From positions 299,115-363,114 of the forward strand of contig NZ_JAGPXE010000007.1 of NCBI RefSeq assembly GCF_018070075.1: DNA of 64,000 nucleotides, in the 5' to 3' direction. Position numbers and translations under genes: made by a program. The notes under the pieces are model-generated. The model was given only the letters and a program-made list of their open reading frames with translations. It did not search any database and was not told the DNA's origin. Numbering within the stretch: the stretch's first letter is position 1; each line of letters starts with the position of its first letter. Below, piece by piece: positions 18,217-25,753 of the stretch. This DNA comes from Saccharopolyspora endophytica. Lineage in GTDB: Bacteria; Actinomycetota; Actinomycetes; Mycobacteriales; Pseudonocardiaceae.

Positions 18217-18747
18217 ATGGCCGTGAACCGGCACATCGGAGCACGCATTCTGCGGACGTCCGCCGGACTTCTGGCCGCTGGGGCGCTGGCGGGCGCGGGC
18301 CTGCCCGCTCACGCGCAGGACGCACCGGACCAGCCGCGCGATCCGCGCTGCCACACCTCGCAGCTGACCGGCAGCATGTCGCCGGTCGAGGCCGGGGCGG
18401 GCCAGCGCTACGCGGACGTGTCGCTGACCAACACCAGCGACCGGTTCTGCACGATCTACGGCTACGGCGGGATGCAGCTGGTCGATGCCGCCGGGAACCC
18501 GCTTCCCACGAACGTCGCCCGCACGGCCAACCCGGGACCCGCGCTCATCGGGCTCTCCCCCGGCCAGTCGGCCGCGGCGACGCTGCACTGGAGCGCCGTC
18601 CCGCACGGCGACGAAGGCGACCCGTGCCAGCCCACCCCGGTCGGCCTGCAGGTCATCCCGCCGGACGAGACCGATCCGCTTCCGGTCGAGTGGACCGGCG
18701 ACGTCGTCTGCGGAGCCGGCGCCATCGAAGAAACCGCCTACCACTAG
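18217..18747 (+). CDS. secreted DUF4232-domain protein
   Basis: This 176-residue exported protein starts at ATG 18217, and a GTG three bases earlier is an equally possible start. Its export signal, GARILRTSAGLLAAGALAGA, ends at PAHAQDA. The mature part has the DUF4232 pattern: RCHTSQLTGSMSPVEAGAGQ, YADVSLTNTSDRFCTIYGYG, GGMQLVDAAGNPL, and a last strand with DVVCGAG. Four cysteines could make two disulfides. DUF4232 proteins are common actinobacterial secreted or lipoproteins of unknown role. A dispersed repeat follows directly after the stop. Confidence 0.85.
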   Translation: MAVNRHIGARILRTSAGLLAAGALAGAGLPAHAQDAPDQPRDPRCHTSQLTGSMSPVEAGAGQRYADVSLTNTSDRFCTIYGYGGMQLVDAAGNPLPTNVARTANPGPALIGLSPGQSAAATLHWSAVPHGDEGDPCQPTPVGLQVIPPDETDPLPVEWTGDVVCGAGAIEETAYH

Positions 18748-18749
18748 CC

Positions 18750-18955
18750 GCGGAGGAAGAGGCGGAGCCCAGTTTCAGGTGTGGGACTCAGCTCGCACCG
18801 CCGCAGGTTCGTCAGCGGTTTCGTGGCGAGTACGCCGGGACGCCGATGTCCACCCTCTGGGTAAGCGGAATACATCAGGAGCGGCGCACGGAGTCCACGG
18901 AACCGCTCAGGTCCTGCTACCCGCACCGCTACGCAAAGCAACCACGAAACAGGCT
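18750..18955 (+). repeat. dispersed intergenic repeat, family C (copy 1)
   Basis: Sequence between the DUF4232 and lipase genes matches, with many substitutions, the gaps at 49,600-49,790, 60,940-61,055 and (inverted) 35,199-35,262. Shared blocks include CACCGCCGC, GGTTC, GGCGAG then ACGCCG and GACGCC (18797-18844), and CTCAGGT with CCCGCACCG and GCAAA (18906-18940). TTTCAGGTGTGGGACTCAG (18773-18791) recurs nearly intact, inverted, near 35,240-35,258. Confidence 0.65.
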
Positions 18956-19025
18956 TCAGGGAGGAGACGCGTCGATCACACCGGAGGTGGTGGCCGGAAC
19001 AGCGCCGGTGTGCTGGGGTGGCGAC

Positions 19026-19829
19026 ATGATCGAGTCAACGGACCGCGAGGTAGCGGGGAGCCTGGGAACCCTGGCAGTGCGGGAGTGGTCGGCGGACAAC
19101 CCGGGCTGGATCGCGCTGATCGCGCACGGCTACGGCGAGCACTCCGGCCGCTACCAGTGGGTCGCGGAGCAGTTGGTCCACGCACGCGCGGTGGTCTGGG
19201 CACCGGACCACATCGGCCACGGCCGCTCGCCGGGCGATCGCGTCCACTTCGACGACGCCGAGGTCCTGGTCGCCGACCTGGAGGTGCTGCGCCGCGAGGT
19301 GACCGCGCAGCACCCGGACCTGCCGGTGGTGCTGATCGGGCATTCGATGGGCGGGATGCTCGCCGCGCGCTACGCCCAGGAGCACCAGAGCAACCTGGCC
19401 GCCGTGGTGCTGTCCGGTCCGGTGCTGGGCACCTGGCACGTGCTCGACCTGCTGGAGCACGACGAGATCCCGGACACCCCGATCGACCCGGCGACGTTGT
19501 CCCGCGACCCGGAGGTGGGCGCGGCGTACCTGGGCGACGAGCTGGTCTGGCACGGCCCGTTCAAGCGGCCCACGCTGCGCGCGATCGACGACTGCCTGCT
19601 GGCGATCAACGAGGGCCCGGCGTTGGAGATCCCGACCTTGTGGGTGCACGGCGAGGACGACGAGCTGGTGCCGGAGGCCGACACCCGGACGGGCATCGAC
19701 CGCATCCGGGGCCACGAGTTCCACGAGCACATCTACCCGGGCGGGCGCCACGAGCTGTTCAACGAGACCAACAAATCCGAGGTCATGACGGATGTCCGCA
19801 ACTTCATCGGCCGAGCACTGAATTCTTAG
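19026..19829 (+). CDS. alpha/beta hydrolase, monoacylglycerol-lipase-like
   Basis: This 267-residue hydrolase starts at ATG 19026. It has the features of the serine-aminopeptidase S33/monoglyceride lipase group: oxyanion region IALIAHGYGEHSGRYQWVAE, nucleophile VVLIGHSMGGMLAARYAQEH, acid LWVHGEDDELVPEADT and histidine PGGRHELFNETNK. There is no signal peptide, so it is cytoplasmic. It likely hydrolyses monoacylglycerol or a related ester. The gene is monocistronic, with a family C repeat upstream and a PRC-barrel gene 113 nt downstream. Confidence 0.9.
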   Translation: MIESTDREVAGSLGTLAVREWSADNPGWIALIAHGYGEHSGRYQWVAEQLVHARAVVWAPDHIGHGRSPGDRVHFDDAEVLVADLEVLRREVTAQHPDLPVVLIGHSMGGMLAARYAQEHQSNLAAVVLSGPVLGTWHVLDLLEHDEIPDTPIDPATLSRDPEVGAAYLGDELVWHGPFKRPTLRAIDDCLLAINEGPALEIPTLWVHGEDDELVPEADTRTGIDRIRGHEFHEHIYPGGRHELFNETNKSEVMTDVRNFIGRALNS

Positions 19830-19942
19830 ATCGGCTGATAATACTGACGATCATTACCTGATCGAGTGAGGCGTGTCGCTTGCGCGGTTGCAGGCGTCCG
19901 CTCTTCCGGGCAGCTTGAAATCCGACGGAGCGGGGGGCTGCC

Positions 19943-20281
19943 ATGAACGTCGAGCGTGCGCAGGACTTGATCGGGACACCGGTTTTCGACAGCGACGGCA
20001 ACCGCGTCGGCAGGGTCGGCAACGTCTACGTCGACGACCACACCAACCAGCCCGAATGGGTCACGGTGCGGCTCGGCATGCTCGGGGTCAGGGAGACCTT
20101 CGTGCCGCTCGACGGCGCGATCAAGGCCGAGAACCGGCTGGAGATCCCGGTCTCCCGAGCCCGGGTCCGCAACGCCCCGAGCGTCGAGGCCGAGGGCGGA
20201 CGTCTCACCGACACCGAGGGCCGCAACCTCTACGCCTACTACGGCCTCGCCGACCCCGACGAGAGCGATATCAACTCGTAA
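19943..20281 (+). CDS. PRC-barrel domain protein, C-terminus possibly cut by an IS end
   Basis: This 112-residue protein starts MNVERAQDLIGTPVFDSDGN. One PRC-barrel domain fills residues 1-75 (RVGRVGNVYVDDHTNQPEWV, TVRLGMLGVRETFVPLDGAI). A short segment then ends LYAYYGLADPDESDINS. PRC-barrel proteins of actinobacteria often continue with a DUF2382 or similar domain. Here the TAA stop coincides with the first bases of the IS605-like end (GTAAAC at 20278), so the original C-terminus may have been longer. The function of such PRC proteins is uncertain. Confidence 0.8.
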   Translation: MNVERAQDLIGTPVFDSDGNRVGRVGNVYVDDHTNQPEWVTVRLGMLGVRETFVPLDGAIKAENRLEIPVSRARVRNAPSVEAEGGRLTDTEGRNLYAYYGLADPDESDINS

Positions 20282-20509
20282 ACAACTCAGCCCTGTGTGA
20301 CCGGCTTTTGAGACGGTTCGGACCTTTCAGGCTTTGCTTGCGCTCTCGTCTCACAGCTGGCTGCGGTGAGACGGGTCGCATCGCCCACCACTAGGTGGGT
20401 TGGGGCATGTTTACGAATACCCACGCCGAGCGCGCGCGGTCGCGCACGTTGACCCCGGCGACGACGTCAGCTGGTCCAGCGAGACCGCACCGACGACAAG
20501 AAAAAAATC

Positions 20510-20602
20510 CCGGTTGGCCCGCTCGGTGCGGCGTGTGGGGGTGCCGGTGATCGAGGTGGACGCGGCCTACACCTCGCAACGCTGCCCACTACGGGGGTGT
20601 GG
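20510..20602 (+). pseudogene. tnpB: tnpB, C-terminal zinc-finger fragment in inverted orientation
   Basis: On the plus strand the frame reads SRLARSVRRVGVPVIEVDAA followed by YTSQRCP. This is the strand and zinc-finger start typical of the C-terminal part of TnpB (GVPVxxVDPxYTSQxCPxCG). It meets the minus-strand N-terminal fragment head-on at about 20,590-20,605. The gene has therefore undergone an internal inversion together with loss of the middle part. The exact left limit of the fragment is uncertain. Confidence 0.7.
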
Positions 20603-21196
20603 ACAGGTGGCGATCAAGAACCACTTGCCATCCCGGAACACCAGATCCGCCTCACCCCGACGATGCTCACCCAAAGTCTTCAGATCGTGCGGTGAAGCGG
20701 CGAACGTGATGTTCTTCATCCGGCCGCGCATGGTCCAAATCGAGACTGTGCGCCGGTCGTAGTTCCACGACAGGCACCAATCATCGAAGGTGTGCGCCGC
20801 ATCCAGCCGGAACTCGACCGGTTTCGACTCCGCCTTCACACGCCGCTTCGAACCCGACCTACCAAGACGGCCGTTGCGGATGGCGCCGCGCAGGGTGGAG
20901 TACGCGTCGGCGACCCGCTTGATCACGTGCTGCGCGGCTTGAGCACCCAGGCCACGTTCTTTGAGATCCGCATAGCGCAGAGACCGAAGCTGCTTGACCG
21001 AGCCCTTCAAGCCGTGAGCGTCAAAACCTGCCCGCGAAACCTCGTTCGCGGCCTGGTTGACCGCGCGCAAGGTCGCCTCCAGCGCCGAGGCCTGTTCCGG
21101 CGTCGGAACCAGCTTCACCTGCACCGCGATCTTCACACCCAGCACGATGACACCACCCACCGACACACGAGCCACGGCTCTGTTCGCCACACACAC
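20590..21196 (-). pseudogene. tnpB: tnpB, N-terminal part (truncated)
   Basis: About 180-200 residues of the TnpB N-terminal region remain. The true start is probably GTG 21136 (KIAVQVKLVPTPEQASALEA). Recognisable parts are VNQAANEVSRAGFDAHGLKG, LRSLRYADLKERGLGAQAAQ and the segment before the RuvC core, GEADLVFRDGKWFLIATC. After ATC the frame runs into unrelated sequence and stops at 20567. The RuvC-like nuclease centre is missing, so it cannot act as a nuclease. The C-terminal zinc-finger fragment lies immediately beyond, on the opposite strand. Confidence 0.85.
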
Positions 21197-21277
21197 CTAG
21201 CTGTTAGTCGCGTCGAAATTCCGGGTTACTGCCTCGGACGTTCGAACTCGGGTGCGGATGCGGAAGAATCTTCCGCG

Positions 21278-21697
21278 ATGGACGCACACAGCGAGCTCGA
21301 ACTGCTCATCACGGTGGTCGTCGGCGCGCAGGACGAAGCCTCCGCCCGAGTCGCCTGCGACGACCTGGCCAGACGGGTCGGCGGACGGATCGTGACAGTC
21401 GGGGACTGCTCCGACGAGGAGCCCGGCTGCTGGTCGCTGACCATGAGCCGCGGCACCGGGGAGACGGGCTGGCACGTGGCGGCCCTCTCGCGCGTGGTGC
21501 GCAACTTCCTCCGGGAGCTGGGGCCGGGCTACGCCCGCCACCGCGTCGCCTGCGCGCCACCGACGGCCTGGTCGGTGGTGGATGACCCCGAGCTGGTCGG
21601 CGAACTCGTCCCGGCCGGCGAACGCCTGCTCATCGAGGCGTGGTCGGCGGAGCCCGAGGACGCCCCGGATCATCAAGAATCCACAGTAGACAACTGA
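21278..21697 (+). CDS. hypothetical protein, two-layer alpha/beta-like
   Basis: This 139-residue soluble protein starts at ATG 21278. I do not recognise the family. It reads MDAHSELELLITVVVGAQDE, then ASARVACDDLARRVGGRIVT, ETGWHVAALSRVVRNFLREL and VACAPPTAWSVVDDPELVGE. The strand-helix-strand order is compatible with a ferredoxin-like fold, which is inference. It precedes the small-helical-protein/FtsK operon by 133 nt on the same strand and could be linked with it, but nothing shows co-transcription. It lies just outside the decayed IS element. Confidence 0.65.
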   Translation: MDAHSELELLITVVVGAQDEASARVACDDLARRVGGRIVTVGDCSDEEPGCWSLTMSRGTGETGWHVAALSRVVRNFLRELGPGYARHRVACAPPTAWSVVDDPELVGELVPAGERLLIEAWSAEPEDAPDHQESTVDN

Positions 21698-21830
21698 CTC
21701 CAACATGCCTGCCGGCTAAGACCGAACAGTGATCAACAAGGGGCGGCCCGGCCGCGCGCTGATCTCGCTCGGGCACTACCTTGTGAGTCCTTGCAGAGTC
21801 GTACCGCCCTGGGAGAGGACCGCAATCCAC

Positions 21831-22091
21831 ATGGCAGGCGTCGAAGAAGTTCGCGCAGGCATTTCGCTGGCCAACCAGAAGATGCAGGAAGGCGTCGCAG
21901 CCCTCCAGCAGACGGCGCTCGTCCTCGAAGAGGCGCAAGCCGCGCTCTCCGGCGCCATCCAGGGCACCGCGCAGGACGAGATGCAGCACGCCTACGGCAT
22001 GCTCGCCGAAGTCCTGCAGACGATCGGCGGCGCGCAGGGCACGCTGTCGGCGACGATCTCGTCCACTGAGAGCTACGCCGGGCGGCTGTAG
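21831..22091 (+). CDS. small helical protein (WXG100-sized, no WXG motif)
   Basis: This 86-residue protein starts at ATG 21831. It is almost entirely helical with a central turn: EVRAGISLANQKMQEGVAAL, QQTALVLEEAQAALSGAIQG, a break near GTAQDE, and HAYGMLAEVLQTIGGAQGTL. Size and helical-hairpin pattern recall ESAT-6/WXG100 proteins and short actinobacterial DUF families. There is no W-x-G at the turn and no YxxxD/E tail. It is the first gene of a tight cluster, with the next gene 2 nt away, then an FtsK/SpoIIIE ATPase. It may be a partner or substrate of that ATPase. Confidence 0.72.
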   Translation: MAGVEEVRAGISLANQKMQEGVAALQQTALVLEEAQAALSGAIQGTAQDEMQHAYGMLAEVLQTIGGAQGTLSATISSTESYAGRL

Positions 22092-22093
22092 CG

Positions 22094-22345
22094 GTGTCCT
22101 CGCTCGACGAACTCCAGCAGGTCCTGCAGGGCATCGAGCGCCAGCTCGAAGAGGCCGGGGCGCACCTGGGGACCTGCCAGGGCAAGCTCGACGAAGCGCG
22201 TCAGGCGCTGGTCCGGCTCGACCCGGAGCACCCTGAGACCGTCCTCCCACCGGGGCTCCCCCGAACGCATGACCAGGTCGAGCGCGCCCAGCGCCTGATC
22301 GACCTCGTCCTGAACACGATCCGCGACTTCGCCACCCGTTTGTAG
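22094..22345 (+). CDS. second small helical protein in the FtsK operon
   Basis: This 83-residue protein starts at GTG 22094, 2 nt after the preceding stop. It reads SSLDELQQVLQGIERQLEEA, GAHLGTCQGKLDEARQALVR, a proline-rich break (LPPGLPRTHDQ), then QVERAQRLIDLVLNTIRDFA. It is therefore a helical hairpin like its neighbour but with a longer hinge. The two may form a heterodimer in the manner of ESAT-6/CFP-10 pairs. That is inference, since there is no sequence motif to prove it. It is followed by 128 nt without a gene and then the ATPase. Confidence 0.7.
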   Translation: MSSLDELQQVLQGIERQLEEAGAHLGTCQGKLDEARQALVRLDPEHPETVLPPGLPRTHDQVERAQRLIDLVLNTIRDFATRL

Positions 22346-22473
22346 GACGGTCGGCGGAGCGCGGAACACCGTCCCACTGCGCGGTATTCGTGCCTGCGCA
22401 TGGGTTAGGCGGGGCTTATTTCGAGGTGGTACCTTGATCACGTTCCGTAACTCGGTCTCCGAGGTGGCGTGTT

Positions 22474-25278
22474 GTGAAACGCAGTGACCGGCGAAGTCGC
22501 ATCGAATCGGCATTCGAGCACCTGCGCCGCAGCATCTCCGCCGCCCTCGGCGCCGCCGAGAACGCGCACCAGGAAGTGCTCGACACCTGCGCCGAGCAGG
22601 AGTACGCGCTGCGCATCGCCCAGCTCGGCGCGGCCGAGGCCGAACGCGAACCGGAGAAGATCGCCGATCCGGCCGACCCGCACTTCCAGGCCGCGCTCGC
22701 CAGGGCGCTCGCCGACCGCGACGAGATCTTCCAGGACTGGACCGAGCAGGGCCCGCCGTCGCTGGAGAAGCTGGTCGCCGCGAACTCGCCCGGCAGCGCG
22801 TCGGACCCGTTCGACGCCTGGCTCGGCAGGTTCGGCGGCGGTGACGTCGCGCACCCGCCCGAGCTGTGGCGCATCGGCACCGCGACCGTCCCCGGCTCCC
22901 CGCTGTCGCCGTCGTTCCCCGCGGTGGTCCCGGCGCTGGACTTCGCGCACCTGCGCATCACCACCGACGAGGTGCCCGAAACCGCCGAAACCCTGGTGCA
23001 GAACCTGCTGCTGCGCATCGTCAGCCACTTCGAACCCGGCCAGGTGCGCATCCACAGCTGGGACGTCGCGCGGTTGACCGGAACGCTGCCGGACCTGCAC
23101 CCGCTCAGCAGCGCCGGACTGCTCACCGCCCACGACCCGACGCGGCTCGGCGACATGCTCGACGTGCTCTCCGACCACATCAAGCGCATCCACTCCGGCG
23201 CGCTGCTCGGCGAGCACACCACGCTGCGCGCGCTGGCCGCCGCCCACGGCAGGCGCGGCGAACCGTGGCGGATCGCGGTGCTGTTCGGCAACGGCCAGCC
23301 GCTGCGCGAGGAACAGCAGCAGCAGCTCCAGCGCATCGCCCGCAACGGCCTGGCCTGCGGGATCCAGCTGATCACCGTCGACCTCCCGCTGACCGTCAAC
23401 AGCTCCATAGAGTCGATCACGCTGATCGGCGAGAACCGGGCCCGCACCAGCATGACCGGGCCGGAAGCCGTGGTGGCGCTCGACGATCCGCCCACGCGCG
23501 GCAAGGCGTCGAAGGCGTGCGCGGCGATCGCGGCCGAGTTCGAGTCCCGCCGCGCGCGGGTCCGCAACTTCGACGACCTGCTGCCCGACGAGCTGTGGCA
23601 GTGCCACTCGCGTTCCGAGCTGCAGGCTCCCGTCGGGTTCGACGAGGGCGAAGAGGTGTGGATGCGGCTCGGCGACGCCAGTCCGCACACGCTGATCGGC
23701 GGGCCCAGCGGCTCGGGCAAGACGAACTTCCTCTACAGCATGCTCGGCGCGATGGCCGCCCGGTACTCGCCGGACGAGCTGGAGCTGTACCTGCTGGACT
23801 TCAAGGAAGGCGTGTCGTTCGCCCAGTTCACGCCGGGCAAGCGCGATCCGAGCTGGCTGCCGCACTCCAAGCTGGTGGGCGTCAACGTCAACACCGACCG
23901 GGAGTTCGGGTTGGCGCTGCTGCGGTTCCTGGCCGACGAGATGCGCCGCCGCGCCGACAAGGCCAAGGAGCACGAGGTCACCAAGCTCGAAGAGCTGCGG
24001 GCCGAGGACCCCGAGGGCCGGTGGCCGCGGATCGTGGCGGTGATCGACGAGTTCCAGTACCTGTTCGCCGACCGCGACCCGGTGACCGCGCAGGCCACCA
24101 AGCTGCTGGAAGACGTTGCGCGGCGCGGCCGCTCGCAGGGGATCCACCTGGTGCTGGCCAGCCAGGACGTCTCCGGTATCGAGGCGTTCTGGGGCAAGCC
24201 GGCGATCTTCGAGCAGTTCATCCTGCGCATCGCGCTGCCCAAGGCGCGGCGCGTGCTCACCGAGCACAACCAGGCCGCGATGGAGCTGCCGCGGTGGCAC
24301 GCGGTGGTCAACCACGAGTCGGGCGTCAAGCACGGCAACGAGATCGCCCGCATCCCCGACGCCACCGCCCGCGACACGTTCCACGAGCTGCAACAGCGGC
24401 TCTGGCAGCGGCGCGCGGCCGGTTCGCACCCGCCGCGCCTGTTCGACGGTTCCAACCTGCCGAAGCTGTCGGCGCTGGAGGACTTCCGGAGGCTGACCGC
24501 GCCGGTGAGCACGCCGCGCGCGCTGCTCGGTCAGGTCATCGACGTCGAGGGGACGGCCGCGGCGGTGCGGCTGTCGCGCTCGCCGGGACGCAACATCGCG
24601 GTGATCGGCTCGGTCCGCGAGGACACCACCAGCGCGCTCGGCGCGGCGGCGCTCTCGCTGTCCCGCCAGCACGAACCGGGCAAGATCCGGTTCACCATCG
24701 GTGCCCTGCTCGACGACGTCGACGACGACGCGCGTGCCGTGGCCGAGGAGCTCCGCGGGCGCGGCCACGAGGTCGACGTGGTGGGCCTGGACGACATCTC
24801 GGCGACGCTCGACGGCATCGCCCAGGACATCGACGCGGGCGCGTCGCCGGTCCGGCACTGCGTGGTGCTCTACGCCGTCGACGCCGCGCAGACGACGCTG
24901 GAGCGCAAGGATCCGGTGACCCGCGCGTGCGCGCTGGACTCCCTGCGCAAGATCCTCAAGCAGGGCCCGGAATCCCGGGTGCACGTGATCGGCTGGTGGC
25001 GCAGCGTGCAGCGGGTGAAGAACACCCTCGGCATGGGGCCTGTGGACGACATCGGCGCGTGGGTCGCCTTCGACGTGCACGGCCAGGAGCTCAGCGCGTT
25101 CGCCGCGGGCCAGCCGGTGAACTGGTCGCCGCGCTCGCGCCGCGGCCTGTTCTTCGACCGCTCGGTGCACTCGCGCCCCGAAGTGGTCCTGCCGTTCGAC
25201 CTCGGCGGGGCGCCGCCGGTGCCCGCCCAGCGTTCGACGGAGTCCGACGCCAACGTCCGGGAGGAAGCCGGTGACTGA
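22474..25278 (+). CDS. soluble FtsK/SpoIIIE-type ATPase with three ATPase-like modules
   Basis: This 934-residue protein starts at GTG 22474. Residues 1-110 are helical and charged, with no transmembrane segment, unlike FtsK, SpoIIIE or EccC. A first alpha/beta module (about 145-370) lacks Walker motifs. The central module has Walker A GGPSGSGKT (409-417) and Walker B IVAVIDEFQYL (D525, E526), then RRGRSQGIHLVLASQ, typical of FtsK/HerA motors. A third module (about 690-910) keeps the fold (NIAVIGSVREDTTSALGAAA) but has lost the P-loop lysine. The middle module should be the only ATP-hydrolysing one. The chain resembles the tandem ATPases of type VII secretion. Substrate, DNA or protein, is unknown. 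It overlaps the next gene by 8 nt. Confidence 0.88.
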   Translation: MKRSDRRSRIESAFEHLRRSISAALGAAENAHQEVLDTCAEQEYALRIAQLGAAEAEREPEKIADPADPHFQAALARALADRDEIFQDWTEQGPPSLEKLVAANSPGSASDPFDAWLGRFGGGDVAHPPELWRIGTATVPGSPLSPSFPAVVPALDFAHLRITTDEVPETAETLVQNLLLRIVSHFEPGQVRIHSWDVARLTGTLPDLHPLSSAGLLTAHDPTRLGDMLDVLSDHIKRIHSGALLGEHTTLRALAAAHGRRGEPWRIAVLFGNGQPLREEQQQQLQRIARNGLACGIQLITVDLPLTVNSSIESITLIGENRARTSMTGPEAVVALDDPPTRGKASKACAAIAAEFESRRARVRNFDDLLPDELWQCHSRSELQAPVGFDEGEEVWMRLGDASPHTLIGGPSGSGKTNFLYSMLGAMAARYSPDELELYLLDFKEGVSFAQFTPGKRDPSWLPHSKLVGVNVNTDREFGLALLRFLADEMRRRADKAKEHEVTKLEELRAEDPEGRWPRIVAVIDEFQYLFADRDPVTAQATKLLEDVARRGRSQGIHLVLASQDVSGIEAFWGKPAIFEQFILRIALPKARRVLTEHNQAAMELPRWHAVVNHESGVKHGNEIARIPDATARDTFHELQQRLWQRRAAGSHPPRLFDGSNLPKLSALEDFRRLTAPVSTPRALLGQVIDVEGTAAAVRLSRSPGRNIAVIGSVREDTTSALGAAALSLSRQHEPGKIRFTIGALLDDVDDDARAVAEELRGRGHEVDVVGLDDISATLDGIAQDIDAGASPVRHCVVLYAVDAAQTTLERKDPVTRACALDSLRKILKQGPESRVHVIGWWRSVQRVKNTLGMGPVDDIGAWVAFDVHGQELSAFAAGQPVNWSPRSRRGLFFDRSVHSRPEVVLPFDLGGAPPVPAQRSTESDANVREEAGD

Positions 25279-25654
25279 GACCGCGGCCGAGCGCTACCGC
25301 GAGCTGACCGCCCTGGCCACGGCCGCGGGCAAGCAGATGCGCAAGCACGAGCGCGACAGCGCCGAGAAGCTCGGCGAGAAGGTCGCCGCGGGCAAGCAGC
25401 GCACGGAGGAGTCGGAGAAGGTCCGCGACGAGCTGGTCGCCGAGGTCAAGCAGCGCTGGACGGCCGCGATGCAGGTCGTCTGGGACGAGCGCTGGCTGCG
25501 TTCCTCGGGCATGCCGGCCGCTGACCGGAAGGCTCCCGACGCGTCGCCGTCGGAGTCGCGCCTGGCCGTTCACGAGGCATTCGAGGACCTCCGCGACGCC
25601 ATCACCAAACCCCGCCTGCCCACCGGCTTCCTCTCCCGCCGCAAGAAGTCCTGA
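25271..25654 (+). CDS. coiled-coil protein in the FtsK operon
   Basis: This 127-residue, highly charged protein starts at GTG 25271 inside the end of the ATPase gene (8-nt overlap), so it is translationally coupled. Residues 1-65 form one long helix rich in lysine and glutamate (TETAAERYRELTALATAAGK, then KHERDSAEKLGEKVAAGKQR). A WDERWLRSSGMP segment follows, then a second helix, SESRLAVHEAFEDLRDAITK, and a basic tail, GFLSRRKKS. No known domain was recognised. It probably binds the ATPase or its cargo. Confidence 0.75.
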   Translation: MTETAAERYRELTALATAAGKQMRKHERDSAEKLGEKVAAGKQRTEESEKVRDELVAEVKQRWTAAMQVVWDERWLRSSGMPAADRKAPDASPSESRLAVHEAFEDLRDAITKPRLPTGFLSRRKKS

Positions 25655-25676
25655 GCCACCCCGGCACGGAGGCCGT

Positions 25677-25733
25677 TCGAATTTCGCGCGAAATTCGAGT
25701 CGGAACTTTCGCGTTCGAATTTCGCGCGAAATT
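25677..25733. promoter_or_regulatory. twin long palindromes upstream of GNAT gene
   Basis: Two near-identical palindromes are built on AATTTCGCGCGAAATT. The first is a perfect 22-bp palindrome at 25677-25698. The second is a perfect 16-bp palindrome at 25718-25733. Their centres are 38 bp apart, and the second ends 20 bp before the GTG at 25754. A dimeric repressor's paired operator is the simplest reading. A terminator for the preceding operon is an alternative, but no T-tract follows. Confidence 0.65.
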
Positions 25734-25753
25734 GGAATCCCTACGCTGGGCGT

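Larger units (their letters stand above)
20279..21230 (-). mobile_element. degenerate IS605/IS1341-type element
   Basis: The element carries only a broken tnpB and no tnpA. Its right end, read leftward, is 20399-20279. It contains the hairpins CCCACC/GGTGGG (20384-20399) and CGTCTCAC/GTGAGACG (20347-20373) and a terminal segment AAGCCGGTCACACAGGGCTG, which resembles the conserved 3' ends of IS605-family elements ending in TTTAC. In active relatives this region is transcribed as the TnpB guide (omega) RNA. The left end near 21,140-21,230 could not be fixed, so the right boundary is approximate. Confidence 0.7.

Noticed and set aside
22438..25170. Open frame of 910 codons opposite the FtsK-type ATPase gene
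   Set aside because: Antisense shadow; Walker motifs and codon bias support the plus-strand gene.
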